NCBI GenBank assembly: GCA_016840905.1
Contig: JAEORM010000253.1
Coordinates: 1-26,952, forward strand
Direction: 5' to 3'
DNA length: 26,952 nucleotides
Origin: Candidatus Gerdarchaeota archaeon
Lineage (GTDB): Archaea; Asgardarchaeota; Heimdallarchaeia; JABLTI01
Shown piece by piece: positions 15,979 through 24,073 of this stretch. The stretch's first letter is position 1. Every line of letters begins with the position of its first letter. Position numbers and translations under genes: made by a program. The notes under the pieces are model-generated. The model did no database searches, had not been told where the DNA came from, and saw only the letters and a list, made by a program, of their open reading frames with translations.

Positions 15979-16881
15979 CTATTTATCATTACTTGTTTTC
16001 GCTCGTTTTAAGATTCTTTCAGCTCTTAAAACAACAGGAAGGTCAATCATACGTCCATCCACAGATATAGCTCCTAAACCTTTCTTGGTAGATTCTTTAT
16101 AAGCTTTCACGATTTTTTCAGCATTTTCAATTTCTTCTAGAGTAGGAGTAAATGCTCGATGAACCACCTCTACTTGTGATGGATGAATAATGCTTTTCCC
16201 TTGAAATCCCATCTCTATAGCTTTTATAGTTGCATTATACAATCCTTCCGAATCATTCACATCTGCAAAAACAGTATCTATTGCTTGAATTTTATTTGCC
16301 GCACAAGCAAGTATAATCTTTGATGAAATATATTCTAATTCTTTACCTTCCTTTGTCCTTTTTGCACCAATATCTGCTGTTAAATCTTCCCCTCCTAATC
16401 CTACAGCTGCAACGCGAGGAGCTGTTACAATTTTTTCAATACTTAAAACACCAGCAGCTGTTTCAATAATGGGCATTAAACGAATTTTACCTTTTGGAAC
16501 ATTTCGTTCATTTTCTAAACGAGTAACTTCTTGGTCAATTGCTATTAAAGTCTCGAATGATTCTGTTTTGGGTAAAAGTATTCCATCAAGTTTTGATGAG
16601 ATAATTGCTTCAAGATCTTCCTGAAAGTATTTTGTCTCATAACTATTTATTCTTACAGTAATTTCACAATCACCAAAATCAATCATTTCTAAGGCATTTC
16701 TTACAAGATATCTGGCAGAATCCTTTTCAGAAATAGGTATTGAATCTTCTAAATCGAAAATTAAAGAATCAGCATTATAGATAGAAGCATTTTGAATCAT
16801 TGATGGATTATTTCCTGGAATATAAAGTCTAGTTCTTCTTAATCGATCATCTTTAGTTTTTATTGACGATTTATTTGACAT
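15979..16881 (-). CDS. citE: Citrate lyase beta subunit (citryl-ACP lyase)
   Basis: 300 aa, normal length. HpcH/HpaI aldolase (TIM barrel) family: 'RRTRLYIPGNNPSMIQNA', 'ADSLIFDLEDSIP' (acidic metal site), 'EITVRINSYET', 'GILLPKTES', 'RLMPIIETAAGVLSIEKI' (Glu ligand) and 'VGLGGEDLTADIG' (Asp). It cleaves citryl-ACP to oxaloacetate and acetyl-ACP with Mg2+. The ATG overlaps the end of citD by 11 nt and has GGAG 9 nt upstream inside citD. CitE-like orphans exist in other pathways, but the citD and citF neighbours settle the assignment. Confidence 0.95.
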   Translation of the reverse strand: MSNKSSIKTKDDRLRRTRLYIPGNNPSMIQNASIYNADSLIFDLEDSIPISEKDSARYLVRNALEMIDFGDCEITVRINSYETKYFQEDLEAIISSKLDGILLPKTESFETLIAIDQEVTRLENERNVPKGKIRLMPIIETAAGVLSIEKIVTAPRVAAVGLGGEDLTADIGAKRTKEGKELEYISSKIILACAANKIQAIDTVFADVNDSEGLYNATIKAIEMGFQGKSIIHPSQVEVVHRAFTPTLEEIENAEKIVKAYKESTKKGLGAISVDGRMIDLPVVLRAERILKRAKTSNDK

Positions 16882-17158
16882 TTTTTTCTTCTCCTAATGC
16901 TCGTTTTAATGCTGTTTCAGTTCGTGCTTTAATACAATAACCTAAAGCTCCCTTATCAATCGCGGTTATTTGTATATCAGTTACACCTGATTTATTAACA
17001 ACTTCAAGGATTTCTTCTCTAATTTTATCTCCAAAAGAAACTTCAGCAGGAGATTCTAGTTTTAAATCAATCCCAGTTTTACCTTTTACTGGTTCTATTG
17101 TGATTAAAATATCGCAGGATTCTAATGAACCGGCTTGTGCAGCTTTTACTACTTTCAA
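16871..17158 (-). CDS. citD: Citrate lyase acyl carrier protein (gamma subunit)
   Basis: 95 aa, the normal CitD size. The N-terminal 'AAQAGSLESCDILITI' carries the serine (S14 in MKVVKAAQAGSLES, counting the start as 1: S11 and S14 are present) to which family members attach the phosphoribosyl-dephospho-CoA group. The central 'LKLESPAEVSFGDKIREEI' and final 'DKGALGYCIKARTETALKRALG' also match. The start codon is TTG (17158), 8 nt after GGAG. It is the first gene of the operon; the promoter would lie in the 200-nt divergent region shared with the DsrE-like gene. Confidence 0.95.
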   Translation of the reverse strand: MKVVKAAQAGSLESCDILITIEPVKGKTGIDLKLESPAEVSFGDKIREEILEVVNKSGVTDIQITAIDKGALGYCIKARTETALKRALGEEKNVK

Positions 17159-17241
17159 AATCTTTTCTCCTAATTCTAATGAATTATCATTCGCTTGAAT
17201 TGTGTTACTATAATTCTCTTCTCATTTTAAATTTTTCACAG

Positions 17242-17257
17242 AAAAGAAATTTCTTTT
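17242..17257. promoter_or_regulatory. 16-bp perfect palindrome between the citrate lyase operon and the DsrE-like gene
   Basis: AAAAGAAATTTCTTTT is self-complementary with no spacer. It lies about 85 nt upstream of the citD start, just behind a TATA-like AAATTTAAAA (minus strand, about 17228-17237). It could be an operator; in such A/T-rich DNA chance is also possible. Confidence 0.3.
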
Positions 17258-17303
17258 TTTAGTTTCAAAGTTCCTTTCAGGATTTTTGCCATATCCAGAA
17301 GTG

Positions 17304-17318
17304 TTTTTAAATAATAAA
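17304..17318 (+). promoter_or_regulatory. TATA box of the DsrE-like gene
   Basis: TTTTTAAATAATAAA contains TTTAAATA at 17306-17313, 54 nt before the ATG at 17360. This is the same box and distance as for the tandem-GNAT gene. Confidence 0.45.
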
Positions 17319-17359
17319 ATCTCTCTAGTTTTGTTCAAAATTTATATTAAGTGATAAAA

Positions 17360-17794
17360 ATGGCATCTAATTTTCCTATTAGCTATTTTCTTATATTCGT
17401 TAACTCACCTGAAGAAAAAATCCATCGAAATAGTATGAATGCTGGTTTAAGATTAGCTCTAACTTTATTAATGGATGAATTTCAAGTACATGTTCTTCTC
17501 ACTGAACAAGCTATTTTCTTAGCGAAAAAACGAACAAAAGCCGAACAACAAACACTCGATAAATATAGCTCTACTGAAAATGCTGAATCGGAAGCAGTTG
17601 TAGAAGATGTCAATTTTACACCTAATGAATTATTAGATGGTATTATCTCTTTTGGCGGTCATGTGATGACATGCAAGAGTTCCCTTGCATTAACTGGTCT
17701 AAAAGATACTGATATTATAGATGGTGTTGAACTTATTCATCTACAAAATGCTGTTAAAATAATGATTGGTTGCAACACGACTTTAGTATTTTAG
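17360..17794 (+). CDS. DsrE/DsrF-like (sulfur-relay fold) protein
   Basis: 144 aa from ATG 17360; the in-frame GTG at 17351 belongs to the SD GTGAT and is not the start. DsrE-like alpha/beta fold: an N-terminal strand 'SYFLIFVNSP', the helix 'SMNAGLRLALTLLMDE', 'VHVLLTEQAIFLAKK', and the C-terminal 'GGHVMTCKSSLALTGL' whose Cys occupies the position of the reactive Cys in DsrE/TusD-like proteins. Residues about 60-85 form a polar, acidic insertion before that strand. Family members carry persulfide sulfur or have unknown roles. There are no dsr or tus partners next to it. It is convergent with the TPR gene; the stops are 12 nt apart. Confidence 0.82.
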   Translation: MASNFPISYFLIFVNSPEEKIHRNSMNAGLRLALTLLMDEFQVHVLLTEQAIFLAKKRTKAEQQTLDKYSSTENAESEAVVEDVNFTPNELLDGIISFGGHVMTCKSSLALTGLKDTDIIDGVELIHLQNAVKIMIGCNTTLVF

Positions 17795-17811
17795 CTAAAT
17801 AAATACTAAAG
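17781..17811. terminator. Stem-loop containing the stops of two convergent genes
   Basis: CTTTAGTATTT (17781-17791) pairs with AAATACTAAAG (17801-17811), an 11-bp perfect stem with a 9-nt loop. The DsrE-like stop lies in the loop and the TPR stop in the right arm. The + strand continues TTCAATTTTTCTTCC. Compact shared 3' end. Confidence 0.65.
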
Positions 17812-18618
17812 GTTCAATTTTTCTTCCATTTGTTTAGCTTTTACATGTAATCCTAGAATTTCATATAAATTAGATAATATATCCCAAGAAATTTCCCAAT
17901 CATTTGGTTTGTTATCTAAAATTTTCTCAAAAATTATCAAAGATTGATTATATTTTTCTTGTAAGAAGAGAATGCAAGCATAAGTATCAAGATAGATATT
18001 ATTGCCTTTATCTAATTCTAAAGCTTGTAATATCAGATCATGGGCTTCATCTAGCTCACCTATTTCAGATAGAATGAAGGATAGATGATTCATAATATAA
18101 TGATTGGTGCTATCAAGTGAAAGAGCCTTTCTTAAGGGACTAATTGCTTTAATAGGTTCATCTAAATAATAGTAACAAAGACCAATACTTTCATGACAGT
18201 AAGAATCATTGAAATTTAAATTGACTGCTTCTTGAAACTGTTGTAAAGCTTGACGAATATTTCCTAATTGGAATGTGGTTTCACCATATTCGCGCCAAAT
18301 ACGATAATTATTACTGTTAAGTTTCATTGCTTTTTGTATGTAATCTTTTCTTCTTTCATTATTCTGAACAATTTTAAAAAGAAGACTTAAAGCTAAATAA
18401 GCATCAAAAGAAGTTTTAGTATTAATTTCACGTTCAATTAAAGTAATATCGTCAATATATTCCCATTCACTAATTGAAAAATTAATTTGATTTAAAATAC
18501 TAGATACAGGTGTGTAGGAAGAAATTATATCATCAAAGAGTTTTATAGCTTCTAGATATTTTTGCGATTTTATTTTTTTAATTGCCATACCAAATTTTTC
18601 TTTCCCATCGCCTGCCAT
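17806..18618 (-). CDS. TPR-repeat protein
   Basis: 270 aa of helix pairs. Canonical TPR units are clear from about residue 95 to 265, with motifs such as 'NYRIWREYGETTFQLGNIRQALQQFQEA', then 'SYCHESIGLCYYYLDEPIKAISPLRKA' and 'HYIMNHLSFILSEIGELDEAHDLILQA' (each shown only in part). The N-terminal 90 residues are more divergent ('YLEAIKLFDDIIS' is still TPR-like). There is no signal peptide and no catalytic domain, so it is a cytoplasmic scaffold or adaptor whose partner is unknown. ATG with AGGA upstream. Confidence 0.85.
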   Translation of the reverse strand: MAGDGKEKFGMAIKKIKSQKYLEAIKLFDDIISSYTPVSSILNQINFSISEWEYIDDITLIEREINTKTSFDAYLALSLLFKIVQNNERRKDYIQKAMKLNSNNYRIWREYGETTFQLGNIRQALQQFQEAVNLNFNDSYCHESIGLCYYYLDEPIKAISPLRKALSLDSTNHYIMNHLSFILSEIGELDEAHDLILQALELDKGNNIYLDTYACILFLQEKYNQSLIIFEKILDNKPNDWEISWDILSNLYEILGLHVKAKQMEEKLNL

Positions 18619-18721
18619 AAATTATTCCTGCCATTTAATTATAAAATTACTTACACTTAGACAAGTAGAATTATAAAAATTAATAATATATTAAGCTACA
18701 TATCAGCTTGATTATCATTTT

Positions 18722-19510
18722 TTAAATTAGTATATTATTGTATCCGATATTATTGAATGCTAAAACGAACAATTCGATTTTATTTGCTTTGCAAGCATCA
18801 ATTATTTGACCTGTTATTCCTAATGTTACAATACCTCTTCTAATCTTATCCTGATTTATTTTGTTTAGTTTAGCATATTTCTCAAGATTATATCTAGCAA
18901 CTTGCCCTATTGTTTTATCATCTGCATTCAATTTAAATTCAAGTAATAAATGATTGTTTGAAACATCAATGAAAACTAGATCAATGACTGCCGAACCAAT
19001 AGCCACTTCAACATTTTGATATGTTAAACCTTCTTCAATTAATGAAGGACGATTGATAACCAAATTTCTTAGATTCATTTCTGTAAATGATTTTTCATCT
19101 AATTCAAATAATGTTGGTGAATAATTATCTAATATTCGTTTTAGAAAATCGATAGTGCTTATTCTACTTCCCTTAATTCCTTCCTCACCACGTGGGAAAA
19201 CTTGAACCATTTCACCCTTATTTCTAATAATTAGAATAGGTCCATTCGTATGATTAAGTTTCTTTGATGATTTAGATAAAGCTAATGATGCTCCCCCTCC
19301 GCTAACCACTTTGAATTTTCCCCGAGTAGCTATTAATCGTATCTCATCTTCTAATTTTCTACTTTCACTATCTGTTAAATTATCAGTGATTTTAATTGGA
19401 ATGTTATTTTTCTTAGAAAACTTTGTTAGTAAATCAATAGCTAATTTTAAATCATCTGCAGGAGTAATGGTTGGGAGATATATTAGTTCTAATATTATTT
19501 TATTTTCCAT
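18722..19510 (-). CDS. NucS-like (EndoMS) RecB-family nuclease
   Basis: 262 aa. The C-terminal half has the NucS nuclease core: 'VINRPSLIEEGL', then 'IGSAVIDLVFID' (D177), 'LLLEFK' (E191, K193) and 'IGQVARY' (Q203, Y207), the D-ExK-QxxxY pattern of the PD-(D/E)XK fold. Residues about 65-120 ('SGGGASLALSKSSK', 'GPILIIRNKGEMVQVFPRG') match the NucS dimerisation/DNA-binding domain. The first 60 residues are an extra alpha/beta lead compared with the roughly 240-aa archaeal enzyme. NucS/EndoMS cuts mismatched or branched DNA, often with PCNA; no PCNA-binding tail is evident at the C-terminus (NIGYNNILI). It could be a paralogue of the housekeeping enzyme. Confidence 0.85.
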   Translation of the reverse strand: MENKIILELIYLPTITPADDLKLAIDLLTKFSKKNNIPIKITDNLTDSESRKLEDEIRLIATRGKFKVVSGGGASLALSKSSKKLNHTNGPILIIRNKGEMVQVFPRGEEGIKGSRISTIDFLKRILDNYSPTLFELDEKSFTEMNLRNLVINRPSLIEEGLTYQNVEVAIGSAVIDLVFIDVSNNHLLLEFKLNADDKTIGQVARYNLEKYAKLNKINQDKIRRGIVTLGITGQIIDACKANKIELFVLAFNNIGYNNILI

Positions 19511-19789
19511 TAAATCACTTCAGATTAATAGCATCCTATCATATGCCTTTTTTTAGTTTATTTTAATTTCATATAAATGAAATAATTTTTGGTGGTGAAT
19601 CAATTATAGATCCAGTAAAAAAGATAATAAAATATTAGTGTATAGTAAACTTATATTTACAATCTGAATAAATACTTAAAAGGAAATAAACATAAGAAAG
19701 AGAGTAAGAAAAGTTTATCAAGAGATAAACTTTCACTCAATAAAACAAATAGTCCATTCCGTGATAGTTTAACAATTGGTGAAAATAAT
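19511..19789. other. Divergent intergenic region upstream of the surface-protein gene
   Basis: 279 nt, very A/T-rich, between the NucS-like gene (-) and the surface-protein gene (+). It holds TATA-like stretches (TTATATTTA at 19651-19659 and CTTAAAAG at 19675-19682) and a perfect hairpin (19710-19733). I see no further ORF or RNA gene. Confidence 0.5.
19710..19733 (+). promoter_or_regulatory. Leader hairpin of the surface-protein mRNA
   Basis: AAAGTTTATC (19710-19719) pairs with GATAAACTTT (19724-19733), a perfect 10-bp stem with the tetraloop AAGA. It ends 56 nt before the ATG. If the TATA-like CTTAAAAG at 19675-19682 is used, the hairpin would sit near the 5' end of the mRNA and could stabilise it; an operator is the alternative. 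Confidence 0.45.
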
Positions 19790-22700
19790 ATGAAGAAAAG
19801 AATGAGTTTTCTCATAGTAATAGGTATTATATCAGTCATGCTTATGTCTACTGTAACAATAATAGATATTGTGGGTACAAATAATGATTCTTCCACCGAC
19901 GATCATAATTCAACTATAAACGCAGTAGATCCCCCTATTTTCGATAATGATTTCAGTACAAAAGCAATATCCGAAGGTTTTGCTGAAATAGGAAACTTAG
20001 ATGTTGACTATGGAAATGCATACAGGATTGTCAGATCAGGAAATATACTCTTTGTTTCTGGTTTAACAGGTGGAGCAACCTTTATCGATGTATCTGATCC
20101 ATCTAATCCCGTTGTTTTAGCTAACTATTTTAATGGTGGTACTGTTTATGACACCGTTTACTATCAAGGCTATTGTTATATAGCTACATCTGATAAAGGG
20201 TTAGAATGTTTAGATGTTCAATATTGGGATAATATTCGATCTTTAGGAAGCTATTATGGCGGTGGACAATCATACGATTTAGAATTTATTGGTTTAAATA
20301 CCCTTTATGTCGCGGATGGTACAGGCGGATTAAAAATCTTCAATTTCCGTGAAAGTAAAACCAATTTTACCTTGTTAAAAGAAGAACATTTTGGTGTTAG
20401 TGCAGTATATGGTGTTCAAGCTGATCCTCTTCATAATATCGCTTTTCTTATGTGTGGCTCTGATGGAGTTGTTGTACTAAATACCATAAGACCATTAACC
20501 CCAGTTGTAATTGATATTCTAAAGGATGGTCCAACTGATTCAAGACAAGCTGATTTAAGTGCATTGAAATTATATGTTGCTGATGGAGCAAATGGCTTGA
20601 AAGTTTATGATTATGAAGACCAAGATAATATTACCCTTACTGGTAATTTCCCAATTTCTCCTGGACAATACGCAGAAAACTTCAAATGGGATGTTTTGAA
20701 AAAAGGATTTCTTTCAGTAAGAACAGGTTTATATCTATTAAATATAACCAATCTCTCTTCTATCACCCAAAGATGGTTTAAGAGTTATAGTCCTGGTGAA
20801 GCAGTAGATGTTTCAATTAACTCAAAAACCGTATATCTAGCAAATGATTATAACCTGATTCTTTTCAATATGACAGATCCTGAGAATCCGATAATCTACA
20901 ATAGCATTATTTTTGCTGGTGAACCTAGAACTACTGACGTTCAAGGTGATTTGGGAGTACTGGCTGAAGGGTACACAGGTATTGATCTGATAGATCTGAC
21001 AGATCTGACTGAGCCAACACTCTTATCAAAATTCTTGAGAGAAGGTGTTAGTTTCTATCAAGCAATTTTAAATAATACTTTGATATATTCCGCTACTAAT
21101 TATGGTTTAGAAATTATTGATATATCGGATACATCAAATCCTGTTAGTATTGGTACGTATAATGCTGGCGAATCACATGGTTTAGCCTTTAAAGATAATC
21201 TTGTTTATTTAGCAACGAGAACTCATGGACTACGAATAATTAACGTAGCAAATCCATCTTCACCAAGTCTCTTGCGAGCAGTTAGTTTTGCTACAGAAAC
21301 TTATAAGGTATCATTAGGTGATAATTATGCCTTTATTAGTAGAGGTTCAGCAGGTTTTTCAATAGTTAATATTACGAGTCCTGCTTCTGCTTATACTGTT
21401 AGTACAATAAATGTTGGAACTCCAGTTGATGGTTTATGTGCAAATGAAACAGTATTAGCTATTGCTGCAACCACAGGTGGCTTAAGATTATATAATATCT
21501 CTGATGTAACCTCTTTGGTTTTACTCGATACTGCATTAGATACAGGTTATAATGTTTCTCATGTTGATATTTACGAAGATAAAATATATGCTGCAGCAAA
21601 TGATGATGGACTTTATGAATTGGATGCTAGCAATCCCACAGCATTAACATTAGAACGACATTACTACAAAGGTGGATCAGCTTTATTTGTAAAAGTAGTT
21701 GATGAAATCGCTTTTGTAGCAAACGAAGTTAACTCATTTGAAATTATCGGTAGAGATGATGATTTAGATCGTTTATCAAATTATATTGAGGATAATTACT
21801 GGGGAACAGATCCAAATGTAGCAGATACAGATGGTGATGGATATCTTGATGGAGATGAAGTTGATTATTGGGAACTAAGAGGAGTAGATCCATTAAGCGA
21901 TTTTGATGGCGATACTTTCCCAAATCTACTTGATTATGATTCAGATGATGATACAATGTCAGATGGTGATGAAATTGATATCTGGGGTTCAGATCCAATA
22001 GATTTAGACTCAGACGACGATGGATTGCCAGATGAAGATGAAGTAAATACTTATGGAACTCATCCAGCAAAGAAAGATACAGATGCAGATGATCTAGATG
22101 ATTATGAAGAAATCTTTGGTGTTTATGCTCCAACTAATCCTGCAGCAAATGCTACTGGATATATCTTAGGTTTAAATCCCCTTAATCCCGACACAGATGG
22201 TGATATTGCTTGGGACGGTTGGGAAGTCTATTGGGGTTATAATCCATTGGTTAATGATGCTGCTTTAGATGATGATTCTGATTTACTAAATACCACAATG
22301 GAATTCTTATATCATACTAATCCTTATGATCCAGACACGGATGACGATGGCATCATTGATGGAGATGAAGTCTTTACTTATGGCACCGATCCTACAAAAT
22401 GGGATACAGATGGTGATTTAATAGACGATTATTTTGAAGTAAACAATGGTTTAGATCCTTTAGATGCTGCTGATGGTCAAGAAGATAGAGATAGCGATGG
22501 TCTAACCAATTACGAAGAATACTTCTGGGGAACAGATCTGGATGATCCTGATACCGATGGTGATTTACTACCTGATTGGTGGGAAGTATACTACAACACT
22601 GATCCTCTAGATCCAGAGGATGCAGATGACGATAACGACAATGATGGTTTAACAAACGCTGAAGAATATGCTTTAGGTACTTATCCGAATGACCCTGATT

Positions 22701-22879
22701 CGGATGACGATGGCTTTATCGATTCAGTTGAAGTTGATGCAGGAACTGATCCTTTAGATCCTGAAGACCATCCAGAAAGAGAAAGCTATACTGAATCTGC
22801 TGGTGTAGGTATTATTGCCACATTGCTCTTAATTAGTCTAGGTAGTATTAGCTTTATTATCTACAGAAAACGAAAATAA
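19790..22879 (+). CDS. Surface-anchored LVIVD-propeller protein with Asp-rich Ca-binding repeats
   Basis: 1029 aa. Signal peptide or N-anchor at 1-30 (MKKR then a hydrophobic stretch). Residues about 55-655 are a run of LVIVD-type beta-propeller repeats, each with a core like 'G(L)xIIDISDPSNPxxxGxY', e.g. 'GATFIDVSDPSNPVVL' and 'YGLEIIDISDTSNPVSI'. Residues about 665-1000 hold at least nine thrombospondin-type-3/EF-hand-like repeats of the form D-x-D-x-D-G-x-x-D-x-x-E, expected to bind Ca2+ and form a rigid stalk. A C-terminal membrane helix (GIIATLLLISLGSISFIIY) and a basic RKRK tail anchor it with the propeller outside. No catalytic residues are evident; adhesion or cell-envelope architecture is likely. 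SD GGTG lies 8 nt before the ATG. Confidence 0.92.
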   Translation: MKKRMSFLIVIGIISVMLMSTVTIIDIVGTNNDSSTDDHNSTINAVDPPIFDNDFSTKAISEGFAEIGNLDVDYGNAYRIVRSGNILFVSGLTGGATFIDVSDPSNPVVLANYFNGGTVYDTVYYQGYCYIATSDKGLECLDVQYWDNIRSLGSYYGGGQSYDLEFIGLNTLYVADGTGGLKIFNFRESKTNFTLLKEEHFGVSAVYGVQADPLHNIAFLMCGSDGVVVLNTIRPLTPVVIDILKDGPTDSRQADLSALKLYVADGANGLKVYDYEDQDNITLTGNFPISPGQYAENFKWDVLKKGFLSVRTGLYLLNITNLSSITQRWFKSYSPGEAVDVSINSKTVYLANDYNLILFNMTDPENPIIYNSIIFAGEPRTTDVQGDLGVLAEGYTGIDLIDLTDLTEPTLLSKFLREGVSFYQAILNNTLIYSATNYGLEIIDISDTSNPVSIGTYNAGESHGLAFKDNLVYLATRTHGLRIINVANPSSPSLLRAVSFATETYKVSLGDNYAFISRGSAGFSIVNITSPASAYTVSTINVGTPVDGLCANETVLAIAATTGGLRLYNISDVTSLVLLDTALDTGYNVSHVDIYEDKIYAAANDDGLYELDASNPTALTLERHYYKGGSALFVKVVDEIAFVANEVNSFEIIGRDDDLDRLSNYIEDNYWGTDPNVADTDGDGYLDGDEVDYWELRGVDPLSDFDGDTFPNLLDYDSDDDTMSDGDEIDIWGSDPIDLDSDDDGLPDEDEVNTYGTHPAKKDTDADDLDDYEEIFGVYAPTNPAANATGYILGLNPLNPDTDGDIAWDGWEVYWGYNPLVNDAALDDDSDLLNTTMEFLYHTNPYDPDTDDDGIIDGDEVFTYGTDPTKWDTDGDLIDDYFEVNNGLDPLDAADGQEDRDSDGLTNYEEYFWGTDLDDPDTDGDLLPDWWEVYYNTDPLDPEDADDDNDNDGLTNAEEYALGTYPNDPDSDDDGFIDSVEVDAGTDPLDPEDHPERESYTESAGVGIIATLLLISLGSISFIIYRKRK
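20984..21010 (+). repeat. Three tandem 9-bp units inside the propeller gene
   Basis: GATCTGATA, GATCTGACA and GATCTGACT follow each other and encode DLI-DLT-DLT at the core of one LVIVD blade. It is a small in-frame tandem duplication. Confidence 0.8.
21756..22780 (+). repeat. Asp-rich TSP3/EF-hand-like repeat region
   Basis: Coding repeats rich in GAT/GAC codons with recurring DTDGDGxxDGDE-type cores spaced about 24-40 residues apart. The antisense strand therefore contains long His/Leu-rich open frames that are artefacts. Confidence 0.75.
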
Positions 22880-22887
22880 CTTCAAAC

Positions 22888-22906
22888 ATCTCACTTTTTG
22901 TGAGAT
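22888..22906 (+). terminator. Intrinsic terminator after the surface-protein gene
   Basis: ATCTCAC (22888-22894), loop TTTTT, GTGAGAT (22900-22906), then TTTTTTCTTTTCTTTT on the + strand. It lies between convergent genes. Confidence 0.7.
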
Positions 22907-22919
22907 TTTTTCTTTTCTT

Positions 22920-23924
22920 TTAATCTTCTTCTGATAATTCATAAACCCTGGGTTTTCTAATCGTGCTAATTTTTGTGACTTTTATATTTTGTATTTGATT
23001 AACTTTCTCAAAGCATTTTTTTGCTTCTTCTAATTCTTGTTTACAATCAAGTATTATACCCAGTTCTCTCCAACCATCAACATTATCTGGTTGTAATTCA
23101 ATTATCTTTCTATAAACAGCTTCTGCTTGTTCAAGCTTCCCCATTTCATATAAGCTTGCCCCATATAGAAACAAATTATCACTATTATCAGGATTTTCTT
23201 TCACTGCTGTTTCTAAAAATTCATTAACTTTTTCTTTGTCTTCCAGTTCTTCATAAGCTAATGCAATGTTTACATAGATATCAGCATGTGTATAACCCAG
23301 GTCTATAGCTTTTTGGTATTCAGCTATCGCTTTTGTATATTCCTCCAAATTATAATAGGAAAATCCCATATTGTAGAATAACTCTGGTTTATTTTGATTT
23401 AGTGAGATAGCTTTCTCAAGATACATAATTGCTATTTCATAATCACCATTACATCCTAAAGCCCAACCAAGATGTCCTAAATAGAGATCATTTTCTTCTT
23501 CTTTACTACAAGCTAATTTGTAGTATCTTATTGCTTTTTCAAACTCATCTAAATTACCATAGGTACTGCCAATTGCATCTAAAGCTTTAGTATATTCAGG
23601 ATCTATTTCAATTGCTTCTTTGAAAATCTCAATTGCTTCTAGATATTTCCCCCAAGAAAAGAATACACAACCGAGATTGTAGTAATAATACTGATTTGCT
23701 TCTAATTTAATTAATTCCTTATAACTATAAACTGCTTTTTCATAATCCTCTAAGTTCGCATATGTTTTTGCCAAATTATACCAAATATTTGCTTGACTAG
23801 AATCTATCTCGATTGCTTCTAGAAAAAATTTGATTGCTTCCTCTAATTTTCCACTCATTGATGCTTTTAAGCCTTCTCTGAAAAGCTCTGCTACTTTAGA
23901 ATTATTAGAGTCTTTATCTGTCAA
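22920..23924 (-). CDS. TPR-repeat protein
   Basis: 334 aa, almost entirely TPR: about nine consecutive 34-residue units from residue 12 to about 312, with strong consensus (e.g. 'AIEIDPEYTKALDAIGSTYGN', residues split by helix turns; 'AIDLGYTHADIYVNIALAY'). A short basic tail follows. The start is TTG (23924) with GAGG 9 nt upstream; the first ATG would lie inside the first TPR helix pair. It is a soluble adaptor, and the partner cannot be predicted. It is distinct from the shorter TPR gene at 17806-18618 and not obviously a recent duplicate. Confidence 0.9.
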   Translation of the reverse strand: MTDKDSNNSKVAELFREGLKASMSGKLEEAIKFFLEAIEIDSSQANIWYNLAKTYANLEDYEKAVYSYKELIKLEANQYYYYNLGCVFFSWGKYLEAIEIFKEAIEIDPEYTKALDAIGSTYGNLDEFEKAIRYYKLACSKEEENDLYLGHLGWALGCNGDYEIAIMYLEKAISLNQNKPELFYNMGFSYYNLEEYTKAIAEYQKAIDLGYTHADIYVNIALAYEELEDKEKVNEFLETAVKENPDNSDNLFLYGASLYEMGKLEQAEAVYRKIIELQPDNVDGWRELGIILDCKQELEEAKKCFEKVNQIQNIKVTKISTIRKPRVYELSEED

Positions 23925-24013
23925 GAGAGATTTCCTCGAGTTAAATTCTATTTTCCCATCAATATTTATTAATTAATTAGTAGAGGCAATCCTTTTCCTA
24001 AATTTTTGAAAGC

Positions 24014-24023
24014 TTTTTAAAAG
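24014..24023 (+). promoter_or_regulatory. TATA-like box of the CoA-type Nudix gene
   Basis: TTTTTAAAAG, about 50-60 nt before the ATG at 24074, the same distance as the other TATA boxes in the window. Confidence 0.35.
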
Positions 24024-24073
24024 AATATTAACCAAAGCAATATAACATTATAATTTTCTATGAAGGATAAATT

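Noticed and set aside
17351..17353. GTG as start of the DsrE-like gene
   Set aside because: The GTG is part of the SD GTGAT placed 4 nt before ATG 17360.
21744..22655. Antisense His/Leu-rich open frames opposite the Asp-rich repeats
   Set aside because: They are the reverse reading of GAT/GAC-rich repeat codons, with no start signals.
17806..23924. The two TPR proteins as a recent duplication
   Set aside because: Lengths, repeat number and repeat sequences differ; similarity is limited to the general TPR consensus.
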